In this document: in pieces, positions 51,967-58,407 of the stretch
How positions within the stretch are numbered: the first letter of the stretch is position 1
Layout: every line of letters begins with the position of its first letter
Assembly (NCBI GenBank): GCA_024232355.1
Contig: JAAEPW010000386.1
Location: 17,363 to 81,362, forward strand
DNA from: Chloroflexota bacterium
Lineage (GTDB): Bacteria > Chloroflexota > Anaerolineae > B4-G1
Length of the DNA stretch: 64,000 nt
Reading direction: 5' to 3'
Notes under the pieces: model-generated
The model's database searches: none
What the model saw: only the letters and a program-made list of their open reading frames with translations
What the model was told of the DNA's origin: nothing
Position numbers and translations under genes: made by a program

Positions 51967-52446
51967 TTATACGAATAGGGTGATGTCGGATTGTTGGGCT
52001 TCACGAACGTAGGTCGCCGCGCCTACAACGGTGTGTTCGTCGATCAGGTCCTCGCGGTCGACTTCCATCACGTCCATGCTCATTTTGCACGCCAATAGCT
52101 TGACATCGAGTTCGAGGGCCATCTGTCGCAGTTCGGGCAGCGAGGTGACATTTTGATCCTTCATCATCTTTTTGAACATCCAGCGGCCTATACCGCCAAA
52201 GTTCATCTTACTGGGGCCAATGCCGTCTATGTCTGCGAACATGAATCCGAGCATTTTGCCAAAGAGACCTTTGCCGGTTCTGGTCTTCTTTTTTTTCAAG
52301 GCCTGGAGGCCCCAAAATGTAAAGAACATGCTGGCTTCCATACCCATTGCGGCAGAGGTGGTGGCGATGATGAATGCGCCCATTACCTTGTCCATGTCTC
52401 CACTAAAGACGACGATGGAACACTTTTGGGTACCGTTGTCACTCAT
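51967..52446 (-). CDS. DsrE2-like sulfur-transfer family protein
   Basis: 159 residues from ATG 52446, preceded by AAAGGAG; the longer frame starts at a TTG. It belongs to the DsrE/DrsH-like group: SIVVFSGDMDKVMGAFIIATTSAAMG, a Lys/Gly-rich insert, and LLACKMSMDVMEV with the conserved Cys that would carry sulfur as a persulfide. DsrE2 proteins accompany TusA in sulfur-oxidising and sulfur-trafficking operons. The insert (KKKKTRTGKGLFGKMLGFMF) is basic and amphipathic and could touch the membrane. Last gene of the sulfur-relay operon. Confidence 0.88.
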   Translation of the reverse strand: MSDNGTQKCSIVVFSGDMDKVMGAFIIATTSAAMGMEASMFFTFWGLQALKKKKTRTGKGLFGKMLGFMFADIDGIGPSKMNFGGIGRWMFKKMMKDQNVTSLPELRQMALELDVKLLACKMSMDVMEVDREDLIDEHTVVGAATYVREAQQSDITLFV

Positions 52447-52516
52447 TTGTTGTTTTTCTCCTTTAGGTTTTGACAAGTGTTTGAGAATCTATACTGCGCG
52501 AGTGTCTCTCAACGCG

Positions 52517-52852
52517 CTATTGGGACATCGCTTTGGCCAATCCAGCTTGCCCTACTAATACGTCGGCCATTACTGCACGTAACAGGTCTAGTGCTTGGAT
52601 GACCCGATGGTCGCGCAGCGCATAGTGAATCGTGTTTCCTTCTCGTGTGGTCGTGACCAACCCGCGCTCGCGCAGCACCTTGAGATGGCGCGAGACGGTA
52701 GGCTGGCTAACTTTTAACATCTCGGACAGTTCCGTCACATAGCGTTGGTTATCAGCCAGCAAGTACAGAATCAAGATGCGGGTGGGGTCAGCCAATCCTT
52801 GGCACATCTGAGCATGCAATAGGTTGACTTCTTCGGTTAGTGTTTGATCCAT
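52517..52852 (-). CDS. ArsR-family transcriptional regulator
   Basis: 111 residues, a single winged helix-turn-helix: LADPTRILILYLLADNQRYVTELSEMLKVSQPTVSRHLKVLRERGLV, then TTTREGNTIHYAL for the wing. Only one Cys is visible (Cys18), so a classic metal-binding CxC is absent. In sulfur operons such ArsR proteins (SqrR/BigR-like) sense persulfides through two Cys; here the second Cys is not seen, so sensing may differ. Encoded inside the operon it probably controls; a palindrome near 55058 is a candidate operator. Confidence 0.9.
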   Translation of the reverse strand: MDQTLTEEVNLLHAQMCQGLADPTRILILYLLADNQRYVTELSEMLKVSQPTVSRHLKVLRERGLVTTTREGNTIHYALRDHRVIQALDLLRAVMADVLVGQAGLAKAMSQ

Positions 52853-52896
52853 TCTGGTGTGCCTCTCGATGGGGTGTGTTCAGACACGGCCCTTGT

Positions 52897-53139
52897 TTAT
52901 GATTGTTTATGTTTTTTGACAAAGTATCGAAAGTATCCTTCGGCTTGTTCTTCGCCCAGGAACTCGTTGCCGGTCTGCGCGCACCAGGCGGGGACGTCGG
53001 TGTGCGCGCCTTCGTCATCGGCGTGGATTTCTAGCACTTGGCCGGATTCCATCTTTTTCATGTTCTTGGCTAAAAAGACAATGGGCATTGGGCACATTTG
53101 TCCAATCGAGTCCTGCACTTGATCTGTTTTGATATCCAT
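52897..53139 (-). CDS. tusA: TusA-type sulfur carrier protein
   Basis: 80 residues with AGGAGG before the ATG. The CPMP motif (GQMCPMPIVFLAKNMKKM) carries the sulfur-binding Cys of the TusA/SirA family; a second Cys lies in AWCAQTG. It takes a persulfide sulfur from a donor and hands it to partners, here most likely the DsrE/F/H-like set. Cytoplasmic. It lies between the DsrH-like gene and the ArsR regulator. Confidence 0.93.
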   Translation of the reverse strand: MDIKTDQVQDSIGQMCPMPIVFLAKNMKKMESGQVLEIHADDEGAHTDVPAWCAQTGNEFLGEEQAEGYFRYFVKKHKQS

Positions 53140-53198
53140 TCTTGTTACCTCCTGTGTAATGTGATTATGATTTTATCGAGTTTCAAAGATGCTGGCCC

Positions 53199-53492
53199 TT
53201 AAAGCCACGGTACTACGTGGTGCTGTTCTACCAATTCCACGAACCCGTCGTAATCTATGATCTGGATGCCATCAACCAGGGACGTAAGGCCGCGTGCCTC
53301 CAGATCGGCCTGCAAAGCATAGACCGGGTGCTGTTCCAATGCCTGCCGGATCGTGTTCTCGCTGGCGGCTCCTGCGACAGCGGCGTACACACCATCTTCG
53401 TACAGCAAGATCGGGTTGTCAGTAGGCGCGATTCTCAGCACCGAGTTCAGATTGCCAAACATTAGGGGGGATTTATTGATCGTGTATAACAT
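53199..53492 (-). CDS. DsrH/TusB-like protein
   Basis: 97 residues. MLYTINKSPLMFGNLNSVLR, PILLYEDGVYAAVAG, VYALQADLEARGLTS and the short tail VVPWL match the TusB/DsrH outline. There is no Cys, so it would have a structural role in the DsrEFH-type hexamer; in true DsrH a conserved Cys is often present. Coding order after DsrE and DsrF matches tusDCB. Ribosome site GGGAG. Confidence 0.85.
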   Translation of the reverse strand: MLYTINKSPLMFGNLNSVLRIAPTDNPILLYEDGVYAAVAGAASENTIRQALEQHPVYALQADLEARGLTSLVDGIQIIDYDGFVELVEQHHVVPWL

Positions 53493-53511
53493 TTTATCTC
53501 TTCTCCCTGTC

Positions 53512-53871
53512 TCAGAAGGGCAGTACGGTCCCGCACGATTCGAGCAAGCGGGCTACTCTAGCATCGTCTATGATTTCGGCATCTATCACCAGGTTGTCCT
53601 TGCTCAGCCCGCGCTCGTTCAGCGATTGCTCGTGGACGTAGAATTTACTTACGCCAAAGTCGGGCAGCATCGCAAAGCCATCACCCAGCGCTTTCATATC
53701 CAACCCGGCGGGGTCTTGGCCTTTGACCAGTGCATAGACACCGTCGTCTACAAAGATGGCACTGATGTCCATCTCGAATACACCAATGCCCATCATTGAG
53801 CGAAAGCCCTCGGCGGTGTAGACCGAGCCATACGGGGCCTTGCGCATCAGAACGGCAACTTGATTGTTCAT
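53512..53871 (-). CDS. DsrF/TusC-like protein
   Basis: 119 residues from ATG 53871, which has AGGAG upstream; the frame to 53928 overlaps the previous gene. Features: VAVLMRKAPYGSVYTAEGFRSMMGIG, ISAIFVDDGVYALVKGQ and FYVHEQSLNERGL, matching the TusC/DsrF subunit. A Cys near the C-terminus (LESCGTVLPF) is not at the DsrE active-site position. It would form the middle subunit of a sulfur-transfer complex with the flanking DsrE and DsrH-like proteins. Confidence 0.86.
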   Translation of the reverse strand: MNNQVAVLMRKAPYGSVYTAEGFRSMMGIGVFEMDISAIFVDDGVYALVKGQDPAGLDMKALGDGFAMLPDFGVSKFYVHEQSLNERGLSKDNLVIDAEIIDDARVARLLESCGTVLPF

Positions 53872-53917
53872 TTTCCTTTTCTCCTCGTTGTTTCTGACTT
53901 GTTGTTTCTGAACAACC

Positions 53918-54271
53918 CTAGTCTCCAAAGGTCACAAATCGGTCGGACGCTCTCAAATAGTCGGCCAGCGCGCCCAACCCGCCCAGCCGCACATTCTCCG
54001 CCACCATATCGCGCCGAAAGCCCCGGAAGCGAGCGCAGGCGGTGCAGGCGATTACATCAATACCCTGCCTGGCCAACTCGCTGAAACGCTCAGCGATGTT
54101 GCGTTCGCCCGGCGGTTTGATGTAGCCGTTGGCGTTGTTGACGCCGTCGGTGTACAAAAAGATGCCGGTGATCTCGTGCCCTCGAGTCAGGGCGGCCTGG
54201 ACAAATTGGTAGGCCGAGTCGGCAGCTTGGTGTTGGTACGGTCCCTCCAGGACCAATATGCCAATCTTCAT
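53918..54271 (-). CDS. DsrE/TusD-like sulfurtransferase subunit
   Basis: 117 residues from ATG 54271 with AGGAG upstream. KIGILVLEGPYQHQAADSAYQFVQAAL, then ITGIFLYTDGVNNAN and IDVIACTACARFRGF. The Cys of the ACTAC segment lies where DsrE/TusD proteins hold the persulfide. Two Cys three residues apart is a small variation. It should accept sulfur from, or pass it to, TusA. Second gene of the operon. Confidence 0.9.
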   Translation of the reverse strand: MKIGILVLEGPYQHQAADSAYQFVQAALTRGHEITGIFLYTDGVNNANGYIKPPGERNIAERFSELARQGIDVIACTACARFRGFRRDMVAENVRLGGLGALADYLRASDRFVTFGD

Positions 54272-54293
54272 ATTTTTCTCCTGTATGTTTTCT

Positions 54294-55013
54294 CTATAGA
54301 TTTGCAAAAGGCGAGGCGTAGGACAGTTCCAGTTCTCCGGCCTCGTATAGCTTGATGGCCTCGCGAACGGTGATGTCCATAGGGGCGATGTACGCCTCGA
54401 TAGCCAACACGCGCAAAACCATGCAGCATTCGGGGTGAATCTCTGGGGTGATGATCGCTGCTGCGCCGCTCTGGGCTATGGCGCGAATCGCCTTTTTATT
54501 CATCGTTTGTGCTGGGCCATCCGGTTCTACGTGTACGGCTTCCCACTCCATCGTCGCCGGTTCCACGACGATGAATGAGGAACATGTGGAACATTCGCCA
54601 GAGCGGACTTGCAGAGGGGCGTCCAGGCCCTCGCCGTGGGAGGCGACGGCGACACGGGTGAGGATGCCTTTGCGCGATTCGGGCGTTTGCAGACCGGTGG
54701 CCTTGTAGTGCTCGATGGCTTGCTGTACCGTCATTCCCTGCACGCCGTCGATCACTTCGATGCCCATAGTTTGCAGCGCCTGACAGCATACGGGCTTGAT
54801 GTCTCCGGTGATGATGGTGGATACATCCTGTTTGGCGACGGCCTGAATTGCGGCCAGGCTCACCTGGTCCGACTCTTCTTGTCGGGCCGGGATGCTCACG
54901 ACGATGTATTCCATCGTGTCTGTGTCAAAGATCAAGAATTGGGAGCATATCCCGAAGCGAATGCCTACCCACGCTTCCGGTACTGTTCCCATAGATGCGA
55001 CAGCCACTTTCAT
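54294..55013 (-). CDS. Double NifX/NifB-type domain protein with Cys-Cys pairs
   Basis: 239 residues from ATG 55013 with GGGGGAG upstream. Two copies (about 1-105 and 120-239) of the dinitrogenase iron-molybdenum cofactor domain: KVAVASMG-x-x-PEAWVGIRFGICSQF and TRVAVASHGEGLDAPLQVRSGECSTCSSF. In each copy the loop after the ITG/ITP strand has a Cys doublet (KPVCCQAL, HPECCMVL), where the family more usually has small residues. No nitrogenase genes are near. Heading a DsrEFH-TusA operon, it may bind a metal-sulfur cluster or carry sulfur. First gene after the operator and promoter. Confidence 0.82.
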   Translation of the reverse strand: MKVAVASMGTVPEAWVGIRFGICSQFLIFDTDTMEYIVVSIPARQEESDQVSLAAIQAVAKQDVSTIITGDIKPVCCQALQTMGIEVIDGVQGMTVQQAIEHYKATGLQTPESRKGILTRVAVASHGEGLDAPLQVRSGECSTCSSFIVVEPATMEWEAVHVEPDGPAQTMNKKAIRAIAQSGAAAIITPEIHPECCMVLRVLAIEAYIAPMDITVREAIKLYEAGELELSYASPFANL

Positions 55014-55057
55014 TTTCTCCCCCTCATCGTAAATGATATATCGCCATGATTTTTGGT

Positions 55058-55077
55058 GCGTATATTCGTATATTCGC
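55058..55077 (-). promoter_or_regulatory. Candidate ArsR-type operator of the sulfur-relay operon
   Basis: GCGTATATTCGTATATTCGC is a 20-base imperfect palindrome (16 of 20 positions symmetric) made of ATATTCG-type half-sites. It lies just downstream of the predicted transcription start, a position that would block transcription. Sites of this kind are typical for ArsR-family dimers, and an ArsR gene is in the operon. Confidence 0.5.
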
Positions 55078-55093
55078 ATATGTCAACATTCGC

Positions 55094-55121
55094 ATTATAC
55101 CATAAAATAAAGATACTGCAA
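55094..55121 (-). promoter_or_regulatory. Promoter of the sulfur-relay operon
   Basis: On the minus strand TTGCAG (55121-55116), 16 bases, TATAAT (55099-55094). Transcription should begin near 55087, giving a ~75-base leader to the ATG at 55013 that contains the palindromic operator candidate. The remaining bases 55122-55262 hold nothing recognisable. Confidence 0.7.
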
Positions 55122-55261
55122 GTAGGGAACGAGAACGAAAATGGCCACTATGCACGCCGGGCGGACGTACACTGTTGTTGTGATTCGAGGATAATGCGTG
55201 GTCAGTACGAGTTTGAGTGGGTGGTAGAATCAATACCTATTGGTACTATAGAATAGATCTG

Positions 55262-55303
55262 CAATGGGAGAAATCGAGATTCACGTTTCGATTTCTCCCA
55301 TTG
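55262..55303 (-). terminator. 16-bp palindrome after the cytochrome b/c fusion gene
   Basis: CAATGGGAGAAATCGA (55262-55277) and TCGATTTCTCCCATTG (55288-55303) pair perfectly around a ten-base loop. It lies 57 bases beyond the stop of the - strand gene at 55360. No T run follows; likely a transcript 3' end for the cytochrome locus. Confidence 0.65.
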
Positions 55304-55359
55304 GCAAACAGTTCAGTTTATTGGTGTCCGTAAAGATGATTGTTTTTGGTGGTTCCAGG

Positions 55360-56901
55360 TCAGTTATTCTTTGCTCCATCTACGATCCAGTCGCCGAGTT
55401 TTTGCAGGTCTGTACCCACAAGCACGCCGGGATGCTCTCCGCTCATTGTTGTCATAATCAGGCTATCATCGGGCGAGCCAGCTACAAATATCGGACCGCT
55501 TTGGCCCCCATCGGCAAGGGATTGGTAGTTGGTCACGTTCAGTTCACCCAGGGCAGTCTCTCCATGGCACGTGGCGCAATTCGCCTCAAGCAACGGTTGA
55601 ATGTCGTCGGCAAAGCTGACAGCACTAGCTGGGGCAACCTCTGCAGTTACTGCTGTGTTTGAGGGGTGACACAGCAGACAATCTTGGCTAGTAAACTGTG
55701 CTTCTTGGTGACTCTCAGGTTGAATGTCGATAGTATGGCACTGCAAACAGTCACCACGCCCTTCGACTGAATGTTTGACGGGTAGTGGGAGCGCGCCCAT
55801 CTTGCCTTCAATGGCATGGCATAGCTGGCAGGTGGAATTCGGTCGTTCAGTGTGGTCTGCCGGGAAGGGATAGACGGCAGCGATTGCGTGACAGAGTAAG
55901 CAGTTCTCTCGGCCTTCCAGTGGATGTGATATAGCAGACACAGGTGAATCTGTGGGTGCTTCTTGCCCACTGGTGGTGGGATCTGATGTTGGGGTGGGGG
56001 GGGCGAGTGGGGTGCTGGTAGGGATGGGAGTCGGGCGAGGGGTATTGGTTGGCATAGGTGTGGCTCGTACATATACCTCTGCAAGTTCGGCGGGAGGTAC
56101 GGTGGTGATGGCTGTTTGCTCAATACTGACAAAGGCGTACACACCCAAACTCATAACGAGCGCACTGACCACGGCTATGGGCAAAAAGACGCGCTCACGT
56201 TTACGCTTTGTATCGTCTGGGATCGCAGTCAACGTGATGCCTGCTTGGATTTCTTCCAACTCGGCGGCATGTTCATCGTGCATCTGTTTCCGTGTCAGTT
56301 TGCCGGTGATTATCGACCAGTTGAATGTTTTGATATGGACCCCATAGAAATGCCAGATGATGATTGCCAAGGTTGCTAGCAGAGCTTCGGCACTGTGAGC
56401 TGTCTTAGCCGCCGGGATGAGTTCGCCGGGTAGATAATTGGCTGTGGCAATAGGGTTCCACAACATAAAGCCCGTTACGCCCATTATCAAAGTGCCCCAG
56501 ATGAGTGCCCAGTATTCTATCTTTTCCACAAAGGTATAACGAGGGAGCTTGGGATGTTGCTTGGTCAGCCCAAGGTTGTAGCGGATGGTGTCGAGAAAAT
56601 CAGTTAGATCCTTGAGTTTGGGCAGCATGGTCAGGCGCACCCGCAAGACGTAGATTTTGTGAGCTACGACGATGACATGGTACAGAGCACCCAGGGCAAG
56701 GATCATAGACGCTATCCGGTGCAGGATGCGCACGAACTCGATGCCGCCCATCAAGGCGATGCTCAGATCCGCCCAACTGGACATGGCATACCGTTGTGGC
56801 AAACCCGTTATGACCAAAACTGCAAAAGAAAAGGTCAATACCCAGTGTTCTAGGCGTTGAGCGAGTGTGAATCTGGTGTAGGTTTTTTCTTGCTCTGCCA
56901 T
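55360..56901 (-). CDS. Cytochrome b-type membrane domain fused to pentahaem cytochrome c
   Basis: 513 residues; GGAGG precedes the ATG. The N-terminal ~210 residues form a four-helix cytochrome b561/formate-dehydrogenase-gamma-like domain (RFTLAQRLEHWVLTFSFAVLVITG, RILHRIASMILALGALYHVIVV, KIEYWALIWGTLIMGVTGFML, HSAEALLATLAIIIWHFYGVHI) with His pairs suited to haem b. A fifth helix (~240-260) leads to a Pro/Thr linker and a periplasmic part with five CXXCH sites (CLLCH, CQLCH, CLQCH, CLLCH, CATCH). The last domain resembles the C-terminus of the cytochrome at 60498. It likely passes electrons between quinones and the multihaem proteins. Starts two bases after the 9-haem gene. Confidence 0.88.
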   Translation of the reverse strand: MAEQEKTYTRFTLAQRLEHWVLTFSFAVLVITGLPQRYAMSSWADLSIALMGGIEFVRILHRIASMILALGALYHVIVVAHKIYVLRVRLTMLPKLKDLTDFLDTIRYNLGLTKQHPKLPRYTFVEKIEYWALIWGTLIMGVTGFMLWNPIATANYLPGELIPAAKTAHSAEALLATLAIIIWHFYGVHIKTFNWSIITGKLTRKQMHDEHAAELEEIQAGITLTAIPDDTKRKRERVFLPIAVVSALVMSLGVYAFVSIEQTAITTVPPAELAEVYVRATPMPTNTPRPTPIPTSTPLAPPTPTSDPTTSGQEAPTDSPVSAISHPLEGRENCLLCHAIAAVYPFPADHTERPNSTCQLCHAIEGKMGALPLPVKHSVEGRGDCLQCHTIDIQPESHQEAQFTSQDCLLCHPSNTAVTAEVAPASAVSFADDIQPLLEANCATCHGETALGELNVTNYQSLADGGQSGPIFVAGSPDDSLIMTTMSGEHPGVLVGTDLQKLGDWIVDGAKNN

Positions 56902-56903
56902 TG

Positions 56904-58040
56904 CTATTTTGCCTCCTCGTTTCGTCTACCTCTAAAACGCCGCACCAAGTGACTGCCGGCGTCTAGGGAAACGTAGAGCACCATAAACCCAATGACCGCT
57001 GGCACGAGCATCTTGTAGAAAAGGTCTACGAAATAGATGATGGGATATTTTTCGATGTCCGGTTCATAGTGGCTGAGCCAACTGGTTGGAAAATTCTCAG
57101 TGGCATCAGGATGACATCGTTGGCAGGTGTATAGCAAATTGGCTTGAAAGACTTGTGACTCGGGGTCGGTATGACTTTTCATATTGTGCACGCCATGACA
57201 ATCATAACACACTGGCTTATTGGTAGCCAAGTCTGGAGACTGGTGCTCGAAAAGGGTGACCGTTGTACCATGGAAATCGGCTACGTAGGTATCAAAGACC
57301 GCGGTCGAAATATCGTACTTTTCCATCATCACCTCGTCTGCGTGGCAGGCAGCACACAAATCGGGCGAGTTGAGCCTGAACTGAGTGGTACGGGGGTCTT
57401 CTTGATTGTGTACGCCGTGGCAGTCGATACAGGTGGGTACATCGATGTTGAGATGGTCGCTCAACTCGTGGCCGTGTACGCTGTCCAGATGATATTCGTT
57501 GTAGATAGCGGCATGGCATTTGGAGCACGTCTCGGGAATTCTTGTGCGTGGTTTGTCTAGAGGAGTGATGTCGTGAGCAAAGTGACAATCAGTACAGATA
57601 GCAGCGTCTCGATTGCCTCCGGCGATCTCCCTGGCGTGCATACTGTCCAGTGCATGCTCATAGACCGCGCTGTGGCATCGTTTGCATGTTTGATATTGTT
57701 CCAGTTGATATGCGCGGATACTAGTGACCTCTAGGGGCGGATGAGGGTAATCATCTATATCAGTATGACAAGCGGCGCAGGCTAATCCTTGCTCGCCAAG
57801 TATGGAGGCTTGGAATGCATCGCCATCCACATATAATGACCAAACTTCACCCGAGGGGAATTCGTGCGTTAGATCAGGATTGCCGTGGCAGGACAAGCAT
57901 GATGCTGTGTCGGTGCCCTGTGGTGATGGTTTGTTGACATCGGGTGGTGTATTGGTCAAGCCATTACTTGGCGCCAAATCGGTTATTGCTAGCATTAGCA
58001 ATGCTGCGACAATGATGATTAGGAACCAACGTTGGTTCAT
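56904..58040 (-). CDS. Nonahaem cytochrome c, membrane anchored at both ends
   Basis: 378 residues; AAGGAG before the ATG. An N-terminal signal/anchor helix is followed by nine CXXCH motifs: CLSCH, CAACH, CKRCH, CTDCH, CSKCH, CIDCH, CAACH, CYDCH, CQRCH. A C-terminal membrane helix (MLVPAVIGFMVLYVSLDAGSHLV) and a basic cytoplasmic tail follow. Many extra His residues (SVHGHELSDH, DSMHARE) can serve as second haem ligands. Layout recalls the periplasmic cytochromes of quinol-linked respiratory complexes. It has its own promoter and a ~215-base leader. Confidence 0.9.
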   Translation of the reverse strand: MNQRWFLIIIVAALLMLAITDLAPSNGLTNTPPDVNKPSPQGTDTASCLSCHGNPDLTHEFPSGEVWSLYVDGDAFQASILGEQGLACAACHTDIDDYPHPPLEVTSIRAYQLEQYQTCKRCHSAVYEHALDSMHAREIAGGNRDAAICTDCHFAHDITPLDKPRTRIPETCSKCHAAIYNEYHLDSVHGHELSDHLNIDVPTCIDCHGVHNQEDPRTTQFRLNSPDLCAACHADEVMMEKYDISTAVFDTYVADFHGTTVTLFEHQSPDLATNKPVCYDCHGVHNMKSHTDPESQVFQANLLYTCQRCHPDATENFPTSWLSHYEPDIEKYPIIYFVDLFYKMLVPAVIGFMVLYVSLDAGSHLVRRFRGRRNEEAK

Positions 58041-58262
58041 TTTTACTCCTTGAATGAGTATATTCGGGGCAGTGCCCTGGCCTTGCTACGGGGACCGTGA
58101 GGTCGGTCCAATTCTTGGGAAGGTACAGCGTGTTGGGGACAAAGGTGAACGGAAACCACAGTCTTTGCATCCATTATTCGACTCGATGGACTATAGTGAT
58201 TGCAGTAATCATCTTGAATCGAGAATGGATTTTCCCCTATGTGTGTAGGGGTTCACCTCACG
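58041..58262 (-). promoter_or_regulatory. Long structured 5' leader of the nonahaem cytochrome mRNA
   Basis: If transcription starts at the 58263 promoter, about 215 bases precede the ATG at 58040. They contain several inverted repeats: CCCCTA/TAGGGG (58234-58239 and 58246-58251), CTCGAT/ATCGAG (58182-58187 and 58218-58223) enclosing GATT/AATC, and GGACC/GGTCC (58092-58096 and 58105-58109). No coding frame here looks real. The structures could mark a regulatory RNA element; I recognise no known riboswitch. Confidence 0.35.
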
Positions 58263-58291
58263 ATTATACTCTAAATAAAAAAAAGGTGCAA
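58263..58291 (-). promoter_or_regulatory. Promoter of the nonahaem cytochrome operon
   Basis: On the minus strand TTGCAC (58291-58286), 17 bases, TATAAT (58268-58263). Transcription would start near 58256. It is separated from the 19-haem gene by the terminator at 58333, so the two downstream cytochromes can be expressed independently. Confidence 0.7.
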
Positions 58292-58332
58292 ATGGGAGTC
58301 CATGGGGTGATTTCTGATTTGAGCACTTGAAT

Positions 58333-58376
58333 AAACTATGCACGGGCCAGAGATTTCTCTGACCCGTGCATAGTTT
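58333..58376 (-). terminator. Terminator after the 19-haem cytochrome gene
   Basis: A 21-bp stem with one mismatch, from 58333-58353 (AAACTATGCACGGG...) to 58356-58376 (...CCCGTGCATAGTTT), with a two-base loop. On the minus strand a short T run follows. It starts 32 bases after the stop at 58408. Confidence 0.85.
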
Positions 58377-58407
58377 TGCTACGATGTTATATGTTAGATT
58401 ACTCTGT

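Noticed and set aside
54294..55013. Nitrogenase cofactor assembly by the NifX-like protein
   Set aside because: No nif genes are nearby and the neighbours are sulfur-carrier genes; NifX-type domains also occur in many non-nitrogen-fixing bacteria.
57964..58170. 68-codon open frame in the leader of the nonahaem cytochrome
   Set aside because: It is out of frame with the cytochrome, runs into its coding region, has no ribosome site and no recognisable sequence.
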